Shown one piece after another: positions 41,926 to 50,452 of a DNA stretch of 64,000 nt. Position 1 is the stretch's first letter, and each line of letters starts with the position of its first letter. The stretch comes from Clostridia bacterium. GTDB lineage: Bacteria; Bacillota; Clostridia; Christensenellales; Aristaeellaceae. The notes below the pieces were generated by a model. The model searched no databases and was not told the origin of the DNA. It worked only from the letters and a program-made list of their open reading frames with translations. The position numbers and the translations under genes were made by a program. The stretch spans positions 95,572-159,571 of the forward strand of contig JAFUTW010000013.1 of NCBI GenBank assembly GCA_017484085.1, in the 5' to 3' direction.

Positions 41926-43311
41926 CTACTCCCGGTTGATGTTCCGGATCCATTTCCCGCCCAGGAGCCGCCACAGGCAGAGGAACGTTTTAAAGATGAC
42001 ATCCAGTTTGAGGCACACGAACACCCAGAAGGGCGGCAGCCCCCAGACAAGGCCGGCCAGGTAGCCGAAGGGCACATCCAGCAGCCAGATGAAGATGAGG
42101 TCCGCAAACATCAGGAATGCCGTGTCGCCGCCGCCGCGCAGGATCCCCTTGCTCATCACGGACTGCGCCGCCTGGAAGACCATGAGAAGGCTCATGGCCA
42201 GCATCATTTGCATAGTGGCGTCCACCGCCTGCGGCGAAAGGTTATAACGCCCGACGATAAAGGGGCTGACTGCCCAGATGAGGACGCCGCCCAGCGCCCC
42301 GCCCGCAACGGACAGGAGAAAGAGCGTCTTGCCCTTGCGCTGCGCCGCCTCACGCTTACCGCGCCCGACCTCGTGTCCGATCAGCACGGAGGAAGCATTG
42401 TTGAGGCCCATGATAAACGCCGTGCAAAAGCGCATCGTGGCCAGTGTGATCGCCTGACCGGAGATGACCGCCGTGGACATGTGTCCCAGGATGACGGAGA
42501 GCGCGTTGTCGCCCAAGACCGTCAGGCTGTCGCTGACGATGGGCGCCAGGCCCGTTCGTCTGAACTGCCCCAGCAGCTCTTTTGACAGGCCGCCCGAAAG
42601 ATCCCTCAGGCAAAAGCCGATCCGCTTCCCCCGCCGTGCAAGATAGCCGAAAGTGATCACGAACTCAGCCACCCGGCTGATCAGCGTGCCCAGCGCCGCA
42701 CCTGCGATCTCCATGCGCGGAAAACCGAGCTTGCCGTAGATCAGCACGTAGTTGAAAAAGATGTTCAGCACAAAGGACACGCAGGAGACCGGCATCCCGA
42801 GGAAGTTGACCTCCGCCGTGCGCAGCAGGTTCACCATGATGAGGGAAGTGCCATGGAAGAAGAAGACCGCCGATGTGACGCGCAGGTACTTCGCCCCCTC
42901 CAGAATGATCCCCGGATCTGCCGTGTAAACCGACATGATTCTCTCCGGCAGGCAGAGGGTCGCCAGGGAAAAGAGGACCGCGCTTGCTGCCGAAAGCAGC
43001 ATGGCCAGGCGCCACACCTCGCGCATCATCCGCCGGTTGCCCGCCCCCCAGTACTGGGCGCTGAGCACGCAGGTCCCCCCGGAGATCCCCAGACAGAGGA
43101 TGTAGTAAAGGTTGTAATACTGGTTCGCCAGAGACGAAGCGGAGAGCACCGTCTCCCCGAGCGCGCCGACCATGACGGTGTCCATCAGGTTGACGCCGAT
43201 GTTGATCATCTGCTGAAACGCCACCGGCAGGGCGACAAAGAAGATTTCCCTGTAAAACGCCCTGTCCCGCTCGATCCAGCCGACGCGCCGGAGATCACCG
43301 TTACTCTCCAC
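41926..43311 (-). CDS. MATE-family transporter
   Basis: The 461-residue protein has twelve predicted helices in two halves, with MATE hallmarks FQQMINIGVNLMDTVMVG near residue 30 and NAASV-like NNASSVLIGHEVG near 285. MATE proteins export cations or drugs by proton or sodium antiport. The start is GTG at 43311 with AGGAG close upstream. Its place within a catabolic operon, 22 bp after livF, suggests it exports an intermediate or end product rather than a drug. Confidence 0.9.
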   Translation of the reverse strand: MESNGDLRRVGWIERDRAFYREIFFVALPVAFQQMINIGVNLMDTVMVGALGETVLSASSLANQYYNLYYILCLGISGGTCVLSAQYWGAGNRRMMREVWRLAMLLSAASAVLFSLATLCLPERIMSVYTADPGIILEGAKYLRVTSAVFFFHGTSLIMVNLLRTAEVNFLGMPVSCVSFVLNIFFNYVLIYGKLGFPRMEIAGAALGTLISRVAEFVITFGYLARRGKRIGFCLRDLSGGLSKELLGQFRRTGLAPIVSDSLTVLGDNALSVILGHMSTAVISGQAITLATMRFCTAFIMGLNNASSVLIGHEVGRGKREAAQRKGKTLFLLSVAGGALGGVLIWAVSPFIVGRYNLSPQAVDATMQMMLAMSLLMVFQAAQSVMSKGILRGGGDTAFLMFADLIFIWLLDVPFGYLAGLVWGLPPFWVFVCLKLDVIFKTFLCLWRLLGGKWIRNINRE

Positions 43312-43333
43312 TTGTCTCCTCTTTTTTCTGCCT

Positions 43334-44044
43334 TTACAGGCCGAGATACAGTTTTTTCGTTTCCGCGGAAAGGCTGCCCGTCGCTTCATGGTGAACGACG
43401 GCGCCGCGCTCCAGGATGTAGCAGTCGGAGCTGACACGGATGGCAAACTTGACGTTCTGCTCCGCGATCAGGATGGTCACGCCCTCCGCCAGCAGGTTCT
43501 GCACCATTTCCGCCAGCTGGTTCACGATGATCGGCGCCAGGCCTTCCGTGATCTCGTCCAGCAGCATCATCTTGGGATTCTGCATCAGGCCGCGCGCGAC
43601 GGCCAGCATCTGCTTCTCACCGCCGGAGAGCTTGTCTCCCTTGGAGGTCTTGCGCTCTTCCAGCCTCGGGAAGAATTTGTATACAGTCTCCAGATTCCAC
43701 TTGTCGCTGCCGTCCACGCCCTTGCGCGCCGCCACGCGGAGGTTCTCCTCTGTCGTCAGCGTCGGGAAGATGTGCCGGCCCTGCGGCACATAGGCGATGC
43801 CCAGCCTGGCGATGGCATGGCTCTGCATGCCGACCAGCTCTTTTCCGGCGAAGGTGATGCTTCCCTCCGTGCGGCAGTGCTCCTTGGGGTTCAGCATGCC
43901 CATGATGGTCTTCATGGTCGTCGACTTGCCGACGCCGTTGCGGCCCAGCAGGCAGACGGAAGTCCCTTCTTCCACATCCAGGGTGACCCCGTTCAGAATA
44001 TGGCTTTTGTCATAATAGGCCTGTACGTCCTTCAGCTGCAGCAT
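43334..44044 (-). CDS. livF: Branched-chain-amino-acid-type ABC transporter ATPase LivF
   Basis: The 236-residue ATPase has Walker A GRNGVGKST, signature LSGGEKQMLAVARGL and Walker B MMLLDEITEGLAP, the LivF-specific form. The ATG at 44044 overlaps the livG stop by one base (TGATG) and has GGAGGTGA upstream. It forms the ATPase heterodimer with LivG. The letters liv describe the transporter family; the substrate in this operon may not be an amino acid. Confidence 0.93.
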   Translation of the reverse strand: MLQLKDVQAYYDKSHILNGVTLDVEEGTSVCLLGRNGVGKSTTMKTIMGMLNPKEHCRTEGSITFAGKELVGMQSHAIARLGIAYVPQGRHIFPTLTTEENLRVAARKGVDGSDKWNLETVYKFFPRLEERKTSKGDKLSGGEKQMLAVARGLMQNPKMMLLDEITEGLAPIIVNQLAEMVQNLLAEGVTILIAEQNVKFAIRVSSDCYILERGAVVHHEATGSLSAETKKLYLGL

Positions 44045-44796
44045 CAATCGAGGTCACCTCCCAGATACGCCTCCTGAACATAGGCGTTTTCTTTGATCTC
44101 GTCCGGCGTTCCCGTGGCGATCAGCTCGCCGTCCCGCAGCACGGAGATCTCATCCGCGTAGTTGAAGACGATGTCCATGTCATGCTCGATAAAGATGATC
44201 GTCATGTTCTGGCGCTTGCCGAGGTCGCGGATGAGCTGCATCAGCTTGTAGGCCTCCTCTCGCGCTACGCCGGCGGCCGGCTCGTCCAGGATCAGCAGCT
44301 TGGGATCCATCGCCAGCGCGATGGCGATATCCAGGCGGCGCTGGTCGCCGTAGGACAGATACGCCGCCGTCTCGTTCAGCTTGTCCTCCAGGCCGACGAG
44401 CGAAAGGTAGCGGACGACCTCGTCCTTCAGGTAAGTGTCGCGGACGGGGAAGGGCCGGAAGGTCCGCCGGTTCATTTCGATGCGCGGGATCTGGACGTTC
44501 TCATAGACCGTCAGGTTGTTGAAGAGCTTGGAGATCTGGAAGCACTTCGTCATGCCCTTGTGGACGATCTTTTCCGGCGCAAGGCCGGTGATGTCCTCGC
44601 CGCGGAAGATGACCTTTCCGCTGGAAGGCGCCGTACGGTTGGTGATGAGGTCCATCAGCGTCGACTTGCCCGCGCCGTTGGGCCCGATGATCGCGCGCAC
44701 CTGTCCCTCGGGGACGGTGAAGGAGACGTCCTTCGTCGCGTGCAGGGCGCCGAAAAAGCGGTTCAGCTTTTCCACTTTCAGGATCGGTTCGCTCAC
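44044..44796 (-). CDS. livG: Branched-chain-amino-acid-type ABC transporter ATPase LivG
   Basis: The 250-residue ATPase has Walker A GPNGAGKST, the family's LSYGDQRRLDIAIAL signature and Walker B LLILDEPAAGV, followed by FIEHDMDIVF. It starts with GTG at 44796, overlapping the livM stop by 4 bp, with GGAGG 9 nt upstream. Length is normal for LivG. Confidence 0.93.
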   Translation of the reverse strand: MSEPILKVEKLNRFFGALHATKDVSFTVPEGQVRAIIGPNGAGKSTLMDLITNRTAPSSGKVIFRGEDITGLAPEKIVHKGMTKCFQISKLFNNLTVYENVQIPRIEMNRRTFRPFPVRDTYLKDEVVRYLSLVGLEDKLNETAAYLSYGDQRRLDIAIALAMDPKLLILDEPAAGVAREEAYKLMQLIRDLGKRQNMTIIFIEHDMDIVFNYADEISVLRDGELIATGTPDEIKENAYVQEAYLGGDLD

Positions 44797-45767
44797 TTTC
44801 CGTCACCTCCCCTTGCCTTCTTCGGGATCTCGCCGTAATCCTTGATGTTCTTGTCGCGCAGGATGCCGTTCTGCAGGAACAGCACGCACAGCACGATGAT
44901 CGCGCCCAGGATGAACTGATAATAGTTCGTCATGATGGATACCTGGGTCGAAATAAAGGTGACGATCGCGGCGCCGAGGATCGGGCCGTAGAAGCTGTAC
45001 ATGCCGCCGATGAGGCACATGATCAGACCCTCCGTCGAGGTGTTCGTGGAGAACATCACAGGGAAAGCGCCCATGTTGCGCATCGCGTACAGGATGCCGG
45101 CGATGGTGACGAAGAAGCTGGAGACCATGCAGGCATAGAGGCGCACGCGCGTCGTATTCATGCCCACGAAGGTGAGGCGCTCCAGGTTGTCGCGGCTGCC
45201 CTTCAGCACCGTCGCAAACGGGCTGCGGAAGAACAGGTAGATGAGCACGATGCAGATGAGGCACACGAAGAAGCTGAGATAGAAGTTCCCCTGCGGGCTG
45301 GAAGCGAAGTCCAGCCGCACGCTGCCCGTGATGCCTGTATCGCTGCCGACGTACTGGATCTTATAGACCATGGTGAACAGCAGCGTATTGATGCCCATGC
45401 TCATAAACGCGAAGCCCAGGTCGTCATTCGCCCTGAGGCACAGGATGTTGATGCCCAGCGAGATCAGCATGGACAGGGCCATTGCGCCCACGATGGCAGC
45501 CGGTTTGCCCCAGCCGGCACGGACGACCAGGATGACGTAGGCGTAGCTGCCCATGCCGAAGTACGTCGCCATACCGAGAGGCCGGAGGCCGCCGAAACCG
45601 AGGATGATGTTCAGCGCCGAGGCGAAGAGCATCATGATGACCATGCGGCTCATAAAGTCCAAAACGGGCGTCGAGGCGAAGAACGAGTAAATGAACAGCC
45701 CAAGCGCGATGACGGCGCCGATGGCCGCGTCCCGCTTCGTCTTGGACAGTGCCATGAATGCTTTCAT
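44793..45767 (-). CDS. livM: Branched-chain-amino-acid-type ABC transporter permease LivM
   Basis: The 324-residue permease has about nine helices and the LivM signature LNIILGFGGLRPLGMATYFGMGSYAY near residue 55, plus GGMYSFYGPILGAA near 255. The start at 45767 is just before the livH stop and has GGGAGG 9 nt upstream within the end of livH. Confidence 0.92.
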   Translation of the reverse strand: MKAFMALSKTKRDAAIGAVIALGLFIYSFFASTPVLDFMSRMVIMMLFASALNIILGFGGLRPLGMATYFGMGSYAYVILVVRAGWGKPAAIVGAMALSMLISLGINILCLRANDDLGFAFMSMGINTLLFTMVYKIQYVGSDTGITGSVRLDFASSPQGNFYLSFFVCLICIVLIYLFFRSPFATVLKGSRDNLERLTFVGMNTTRVRLYACMVSSFFVTIAGILYAMRNMGAFPVMFSTNTSTEGLIMCLIGGMYSFYGPILGAAIVTFISTQVSIMTNYYQFILGAIIVLCVLFLQNGILRDKNIKDYGEIPKKARGGDGK

Positions 45768-45768
45768 C

Positions 45769-46635
45769 TCACTTCGCCTCCCTCTTGGTAAAGAGTCCCT
45801 GCGGATTGATGGCCATCGCGATGACCATGAGGGCCGCGGGCAGCAGGTTGTAATACTGCGGCAGGTAGATCGCGCCGAAGGCGTTGACAAGGCCGACCAG
45901 CAGCGCGGCCGGCAGGCAGCCGTCCATGTTCCTGAGGCCGCCGATGACGAGGATCGGCATGACGTTGCCGAAGACGGAGAGGCCTTCCTTCGGCGAGAGG
46001 CCGGTGATGGGCGCGTTGAGCACGCCGCCCAGGCCCGCGATGCCGATGCCGATCATAAAGAGAACGGAGAACATGAAGTTGACATTGACGCCCAGGTTGG
46101 CGACCATGGGGCGGTCCGAGATGATCGCGCGCGTCAGCATGCCCAGCTTCGTCTTGTTGATCATGAACCAGAAAGCGAAGGCGATGAGCGCGGAGACGGC
46201 GATCTCAAACACGTAGTACTTGGGGAACATGATGCCGAAGACGCGGAACCCTCCGCGCAGGAACTGCGGCAGCGCCATGAGGCGGATGCTGTAGCCCCAG
46301 ATCATGACCATCATGTCGCAGATCATATAAGCCACGCCGTAGGTCAGCAGCATGATGTAGAGCATGTTCTTGCCGAAGAGCGGGCGTGTCGCCTTCTCGA
46401 TGAAATAGCCGATAAACCCGACGATGAGCGGCACGACGACAAGCGCCGGCACGAAGCCGACCTTCGCCGCGATCGTGTAGGTGAGATAGGTGCCGAGGAC
46501 GTAAAAGGCGCCCTGGCCGAAATTGATCATATTCATTCCGCTGATGATCAGGGAGATGCCTGCGACCATCAGGTAGGAAACCATTCCGTTGCTGATCCCC
46601 GTGATCAGCGTCTGGAAGAAGAAGGATACGGTCAT
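45769..46635 (-). CDS. livH: Branched-chain-amino-acid-type ABC transporter permease LivH
   Basis: The 288-residue permease has eight or nine helices and the LivH signature ISLIISGMNMINFGQGAFYVLG near residue 30 and GGLRNMDGCLPAALLVGL near 235. AGGAGG precedes the ATG. It forms the channel with LivM. A strong hairpin separates it from the binding-protein gene upstream. Confidence 0.92.
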   Translation of the reverse strand: MTVSFFFQTLITGISNGMVSYLMVAGISLIISGMNMINFGQGAFYVLGTYLTYTIAAKVGFVPALVVVPLIVGFIGYFIEKATRPLFGKNMLYIMLLTYGVAYMICDMMVMIWGYSIRLMALPQFLRGGFRVFGIMFPKYYVFEIAVSALIAFAFWFMINKTKLGMLTRAIISDRPMVANLGVNVNFMFSVLFMIGIGIAGLGGVLNAPITGLSPKEGLSVFGNVMPILVIGGLRNMDGCLPAALLVGLVNAFGAIYLPQYYNLLPAALMVIAMAINPQGLFTKREAK

Positions 46636-46661
46636 GACTTCACCTCAGCCTCCTTTAGGAT

Positions 46662-46694
46662 GGGAAAATGCGGCAGGCGCGCGCCTGCCGCATT
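46662..46694 (-). terminator. Intra-operon hairpin after the binding-protein gene
   Basis: A perfect 28-bp palindrome (arms 46667-46680 and 46681-46694, AATGCGGCAGGCGC) is followed on the minus strand by TTTTCCC. It would leave the binding protein in excess over the membrane subunits. Confidence 0.8.
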
Positions 46695-46707
46695 GGTATA
46701 AGACGGA

Positions 46708-47973
46708 TTACTCGGCGCTCAGGTCGCGGAATTCGTAGCCCATCTCCTGCGCATAGGCAATCATGTCTTCCTTGGTCGGGAGCATTTCGTCGCCGGAGTA
46801 GACGGCATACACGTCGCCGACCGGGATCTGCCACTTGCCGGTGGTGTCTTCCACGGCAGTGACGTAGTAGTAGGTGTGCGCGATGACGTGGTCGAAATCA
46901 CGGAAGTAGAGGTCGTCGCCGTACAGCGTCTTGAAGTGGACGTTCGCCAGCGCCTTGGTCATGGCTTCGGGGCTCAGGTCGTCAGGCGTGGTGCGGGCAG
47001 CCTCGGCGATCGCCTTGATGCCGACATACCAGGTGTAGCCCATCTCGGAGGGGTAGATCTCGGCGTTGTAGTACTTGGCGCCGATGTCGGAATAGGCCTG
47101 AACGAATTCCGCATTGCCCTCGATCTCGTCCATCCAGAACGGCCAGAGGCCGACGCCGTGCACCTTGCCGTACGGATACGCGCCCGCCTGGGCCAGGGAG
47201 GTGGTGTTCGTAGAGTCGCAGGTGTACCAGCCGAGGTAGTCGCACATATCCCACAGGCCGAACTGCTGGCCCTGGTTGATCAGGGAGACGAAGTTCGGGC
47301 CGGCGACCGCGCCGATGATGGTGTCAGGCGCCTTGCCGACGACGGAAGAGATGATGGTGGAGAACTCGGTAGCGTTGGAAGAAACCTGGTTGGAACCGAG
47401 GTTGGCGAAGTCGGGGCCGAGCTCACGGTAGAAGAAGTCGCGGCTGTCGCCGGAGGCGCCGCCGTCGTTGCCGATAAAGAAGGCGCTCTTGTAGCCCTGA
47501 TCGGCCGCGTACTTCGCGTTCATCTTGGCGATCGGCCAGGCCACGAAGCCGCAGGAGAACATGTACTTGGAGGCGTTTTCAATGGTCACGCGGGTATTCA
47601 TCGTGCAGGGCGTAACCATCGGGAACTTGTTTTCTTCCGCCCAGGTCGCGCCGGTCGGCGCTTCGCCGTCGCTCTTGGGGCCGAGGATGGCGATGCAGCC
47701 CTCGTTGACCAGCTCGGTCGCCTTCTGGGCCACGTTCGCGGAGTCGCTCGCGGTGTCGCGGTAAACGAGTTCGAATTCGACGCCGTTCAGGCCGCCCTCG
47801 GCGTTGACTTCTTCCAGCGCGAGGATGGCGCCGGCTTCGGCCCAGGTGACGGTCGCGGCCGCCGCGGAAGAGCGGTCGGTCAGCACGCCGATCTTTACCG
47901 TCTCGGCGGCGGCAAAGGCAGAGAGAGACAGCAGCAGGCAAAGTGCCAGCGCGAGGGACAGGATCTTCTTCAT
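46708..47973 (-). CDS. Liv-type ABC solute-binding protein
   Basis: The 421-residue exported protein has a signal peptide ending AFA/AAA without a lipobox and a type I periplasmic-binding fold (PF13458): IGVLTDRSSAAAA, AILALEEVNAEGGLNG, VAQKATELVNEGCIAILGPKSDGEA. Relatives bind branched amino acids, amides, urea or aromatic acids. AGGAGG precedes the ATG. It follows the two ICL/PEP-mutase-family genes, so the ligand is presumably related to their substrate. Confidence 0.9.
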   Translation of the reverse strand: MKKILSLALALCLLLSLSAFAAAETVKIGVLTDRSSAAAATVTWAEAGAILALEEVNAEGGLNGVEFELVYRDTASDSANVAQKATELVNEGCIAILGPKSDGEAPTGATWAEENKFPMVTPCTMNTRVTIENASKYMFSCGFVAWPIAKMNAKYAADQGYKSAFFIGNDGGASGDSRDFFYRELGPDFANLGSNQVSSNATEFSTIISSVVGKAPDTIIGAVAGPNFVSLINQGQQFGLWDMCDYLGWYTCDSTNTTSLAQAGAYPYGKVHGVGLWPFWMDEIEGNAEFVQAYSDIGAKYYNAEIYPSEMGYTWYVGIKAIAEAARTTPDDLSPEAMTKALANVHFKTLYGDDLYFRDFDHVIAHTYYYVTAVEDTTGKWQIPVGDVYAVYSGDEMLPTKEDMIAYAQEMGYEFRDLSAE

Positions 47974-48034
47974 GTCTTTTCCTCCTTAAGTCAGATGCTT
48001 TATTCTTGCGGTCTTACCGCATTGGAAACAGGAA

Positions 48035-49075
48035 TCACTGCGCGTCCGGGTCGTGGACGTCGTCCTTGCGGACAAAGTAATCCGCGTTGCGCTGGGCGAT
48101 GGAATCCTGCGGCTCCCGCACGTATGCGTTCTCCGCCTCCACCCAGCTGCCGTCCGTCAGGCCGAACATGCTCATGGTCGTAAAGGTCTTATAGCCCGTA
48201 TCGTCAAAATGATAGTCGACGTAGTCGTTGGTCTCTTCCCTGAGGACATGGCGGCCCACATCCAGCATGGCCAGCATGGCCGCGTGCGCCGAGAAGTGGA
48301 CGCCCGTCAGCTTGTAGCAGCGGGAATCCCGGAGGTCCTGCATGGAGATCTCCTCCGGATCATGCGCTTTGCCGCACAGATCGGGATACCACATCGGGAA
48401 ATCGGTGTACCGCTCGCCCAGCGCGTTCAGCGCGTCGCGCAGCTTCAGCATCATCTCCAGCTTCACCGCACGGCTCGGGATCTTGTGCATCCAGAGGATG
48501 CAAAGCATGTCCGCGCCCGCGTCGATGTACGCGCGGCAGCGTTCCACCGTCTCGTCAAACTCATGCACGAGGTCACTGTCGCACCTGGCGATGAGGAAGC
48601 CGTTCATCCCGTTCGCGTCCAGCCCTGCCCGGGCTGCCTTAAAGCGGAGACAGGCATCCGCAATGGAAAGCTGCCCTTTGCGCCCCAGCTCGGAGGTATC
48701 CGTCACCAGAACGCCGGCCGCGCCGGCCTGCATGATCCGCATGCAGCCGTACTGCGCGTTGAGTGCGCGGCCGAGGCCGAATCCGTCGTCCGCATCGATG
48801 ATGAGCGGCATCTGTGTCATCCGCGTGATCTGTTCCGTAACACGGACGAAGTCGTCGATGGACAGAAGCTGCAGGTCCGGGATGCCCGTCATGCCGCAGG
48901 CCAGGTCTCCGCTGGAGACCATGATCACCTCAAAGCCGTTCATCTCGGCCGCCTTCGCGGACAGACAGTCGTACAGCTCCGGAACGATGCGGACCTTGCC
49001 GTCCGCAAGCATCGCCCGCAGGCGGGCCGCTGCCGGCTCCTTTTTGTCCGGCGTCAGGACAAAGGGAATCGCCAT
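48035..49075 (-). CDS. ICL/PEP-mutase-family protein 1
   Basis: The 346-residue TIM-barrel protein has LYDCLSAKAAEMNGFEVIMVSSGDLACGMTG region, the magnesium motif IIDADDGFG (94-100) and IARCDSD in place of the usual ARTDA. The mobile-loop lyase motif K[KR]CGH is not present; GRKGQLS appears to take its place, so classical isocitrate or methylisocitrate lyase activity is unlikely. Candidate activities are hydrolase, decarboxylase or lyase action on 2-keto or 2-hydroxy acids. The ATG at 49075 is 9 nt from AAGGAG. It has a longer C-terminal part than copy 2 and shares only family-level similarity. Confidence 0.85.
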   Translation of the reverse strand: MAIPFVLTPDKKEPAAARLRAMLADGKVRIVPELYDCLSAKAAEMNGFEVIMVSSGDLACGMTGIPDLQLLSIDDFVRVTEQITRMTQMPLIIDADDGFGLGRALNAQYGCMRIMQAGAAGVLVTDTSELGRKGQLSIADACLRFKAARAGLDANGMNGFLIARCDSDLVHEFDETVERCRAYIDAGADMLCILWMHKIPSRAVKLEMMLKLRDALNALGERYTDFPMWYPDLCGKAHDPEEISMQDLRDSRCYKLTGVHFSAHAAMLAMLDVGRHVLREETNDYVDYHFDDTGYKTFTTMSMFGLTDGSWVEAENAYVREPQDSIAQRNADYFVRKDDVHDPDAQ

Positions 49076-49115
49076 TGGCGCCATCTCCTTTCGTTGTTAT
49101 CCGTTTTTCTTGCGC

Positions 49116-50099
49116 TTACAGTCGCTCGGTGATATCAAAGCGCTTGAACTTCTCGGGATAGTCTTCCACCTTGTGGCCTACGATCGTGTATTCCTTGTCG
49201 CCCTTGGTGAACTGATTCTCCAGCGCCAGATACGCCTGGGGGTCAAACAGGCCGGAAGCGGAGAAGCTCTCGATCCCGGAAGCCGGCGCCGTCTCAAAGG
49301 TGTAGGCGACGCTCTGGTCGCGGTAGTTGACCAGCCCGTGCTCCAACATGCCTTCCATGGCCGCCTTCATCGTGTAATGGCTGGAGCACATGACAAAGCC
49401 CAGGGGCGTCAGCTCCTCCATCGTGACTGACGGATGATAATGGCCGTCCGCGCCCTTCGCCGCGCGCACATCCGCAAAGATCTTGGGTCCGGTAACGATC
49501 TTCGCCATCTCTTCCGCCTGCTCCCGGCTGCCCACGAGGACCATCATGGCGATGACGGTCTGTCCCATGGAAGCGCCGATGTCGATCGCCTCCTGCAGGC
49601 GCTCGCAGCCTTCCTTCATCTGCTCCGGGTCATCCGGGTTCGCGTTGCTGCGGGCGATGAGCAGGCAGTCCGTTCCCTCCAGCGCTGTCAGCGCCGCGCG
49701 GACCTTTGCCATATACTTGTCCCTGGGCAGGATCGTCGTCGACTCTTCCATATCCGCGGAGTCTTCCAACTGGATCGCAGCCGCGCCGGCGGCGGACAGG
49801 CGCTTGGCCGCGCGGTATACGGCCAGCGGGCCGCCGAAGCCGTCCTCGATGTCCGCGATGAGCGGGATGGCGCTCGTCGTCGCGACGCGGCTGACCACAC
49901 CCTCCAGGTCCGTCAGGTTGGTAAAGCCGTAATCGATTACGCCGTTCAGTGAAATGGAGACCTCGCCGCCGGAGAGCAGGCTTACCGGAAAGCCGCACAT
50001 CTCAACAGCATGCTGTGAAGCGCAGTCATACACGCACGGGACCAGAAAGCACCCTTTCTGCTCCGCGAGGACCTGCTTCAGCGTCTTTTTGCTGGACAT
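49116..50099 (-). CDS. ICL/PEP-mutase-family protein 2
   Basis: The 327-residue TIM-barrel protein is first in the operon, behind AAGGAGG. It has VPCVYDCASQHAVEMCGF, IADIEDGFGG (81-90) as the metal site, QLEDS (110-114) and ARSNA (149-153) for ARTDA. The lyase cysteine loop KKCGH is replaced by a segment around TTILPRDKY. It differs from copy 1 in the metal motif (ADIEDGFG against DADDGFG), so the two may form a heteromer or act on different steps. Function is not assigned. Confidence 0.85.
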   Translation of the reverse strand: MSSKKTLKQVLAEQKGCFLVPCVYDCASQHAVEMCGFPVSLLSGGEVSISLNGVIDYGFTNLTDLEGVVSRVATTSAIPLIADIEDGFGGPLAVYRAAKRLSAAGAAAIQLEDSADMEESTTILPRDKYMAKVRAALTALEGTDCLLIARSNANPDDPEQMKEGCERLQEAIDIGASMGQTVIAMMVLVGSREQAEEMAKIVTGPKIFADVRAAKGADGHYHPSVTMEELTPLGFVMCSSHYTMKAAMEGMLEHGLVNYRDQSVAYTFETAPASGIESFSASGLFDPQAYLALENQFTKGDKEYTIVGHKVEDYPEKFKRFDITERL

Positions 50100-50195
50100 C
50101 GTAAACGCCTCCTTTTGTTCTTTTGTTTGCCGGTCACCGTTTTCGGGGGGTGCAGGTTCGCCGTCCTGCCGCTCTGGGCCGTCTTCGCAATCGTT

Positions 50196-50209
50196 TGCAA
50201 TCGATTGCA
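50196..50209. promoter_or_regulatory. LacI-type operator 1, TGCAATCGATTGCA
   Basis: A perfect 14-bp palindrome about 16 bp downstream of the -10 box. An overlapping imperfect copy (GCAATCGTTTGC, 50187-50198) lies next to it. It fits the adjacent LacI regulator. Confidence 0.75.
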
Positions 50210-50224
50210 TTTCTGATGTTTTGA

Positions 50225-50253
50225 ATCTTATCAAACAAACCAAAATACGTCAA
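50225..50253 (-). promoter_or_regulatory. Promoter of the ICL/PEP-mutase-ABC operon
   Basis: Minus strand TTGACG (50248-50253), 17 bp, TAAGAT (50225-50230), in an AT-rich 353-bp gap (50100-50452) that also holds both operators and the lacI terminator but no gene. Confidence 0.7.
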
Positions 50254-50340
50254 TATAGTTTCGGTCAATTTTTAAACTTCGTCAATCCTGCACAACATTT
50301 GGGTGAAATCTGTCCAGTGTATTTTGGTAATTATATATAT

Positions 50341-50354
50341 TACAATCGATTGCA
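50341..50354. promoter_or_regulatory. LacI-type operator 2, TACAATCGATTGCA
   Basis: It differs by one base from operator 1 and lies 145 bp upstream of it, about 90 bp upstream of the -35 box. The spacing would allow a DNA loop around the promoter. Confidence 0.7.
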
Positions 50355-50408
50355 TAATTTTGTCTTTCAAGAGGCTGATTGATAACGCATTGTTGCCTTA
50401 TCGATATA

Positions 50409-50434
50409 AAAGAAAAGGCTGCCGATGCAGCCCT
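50409..50434 (-). terminator. Terminator of the lacI-type gene
   Basis: GGCTGC (50417-50422) pairs with GCAGCC (50427-50432) around CGAT, followed on the minus strand by TTTTCTTTTA. It separates the regulator transcript from the operon. Confidence 0.7.
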
Positions 50435-50452
50435 TGCAATTCCTCAGTTTGT

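Noticed and set aside
50100-50452. Riboswitch or small RNA in the long leader before the ICL/PEP-mutase operon
   Set aside because: The gap is explained by a terminator, two operators and a promoter; no conserved riboswitch-like structure was recognised.
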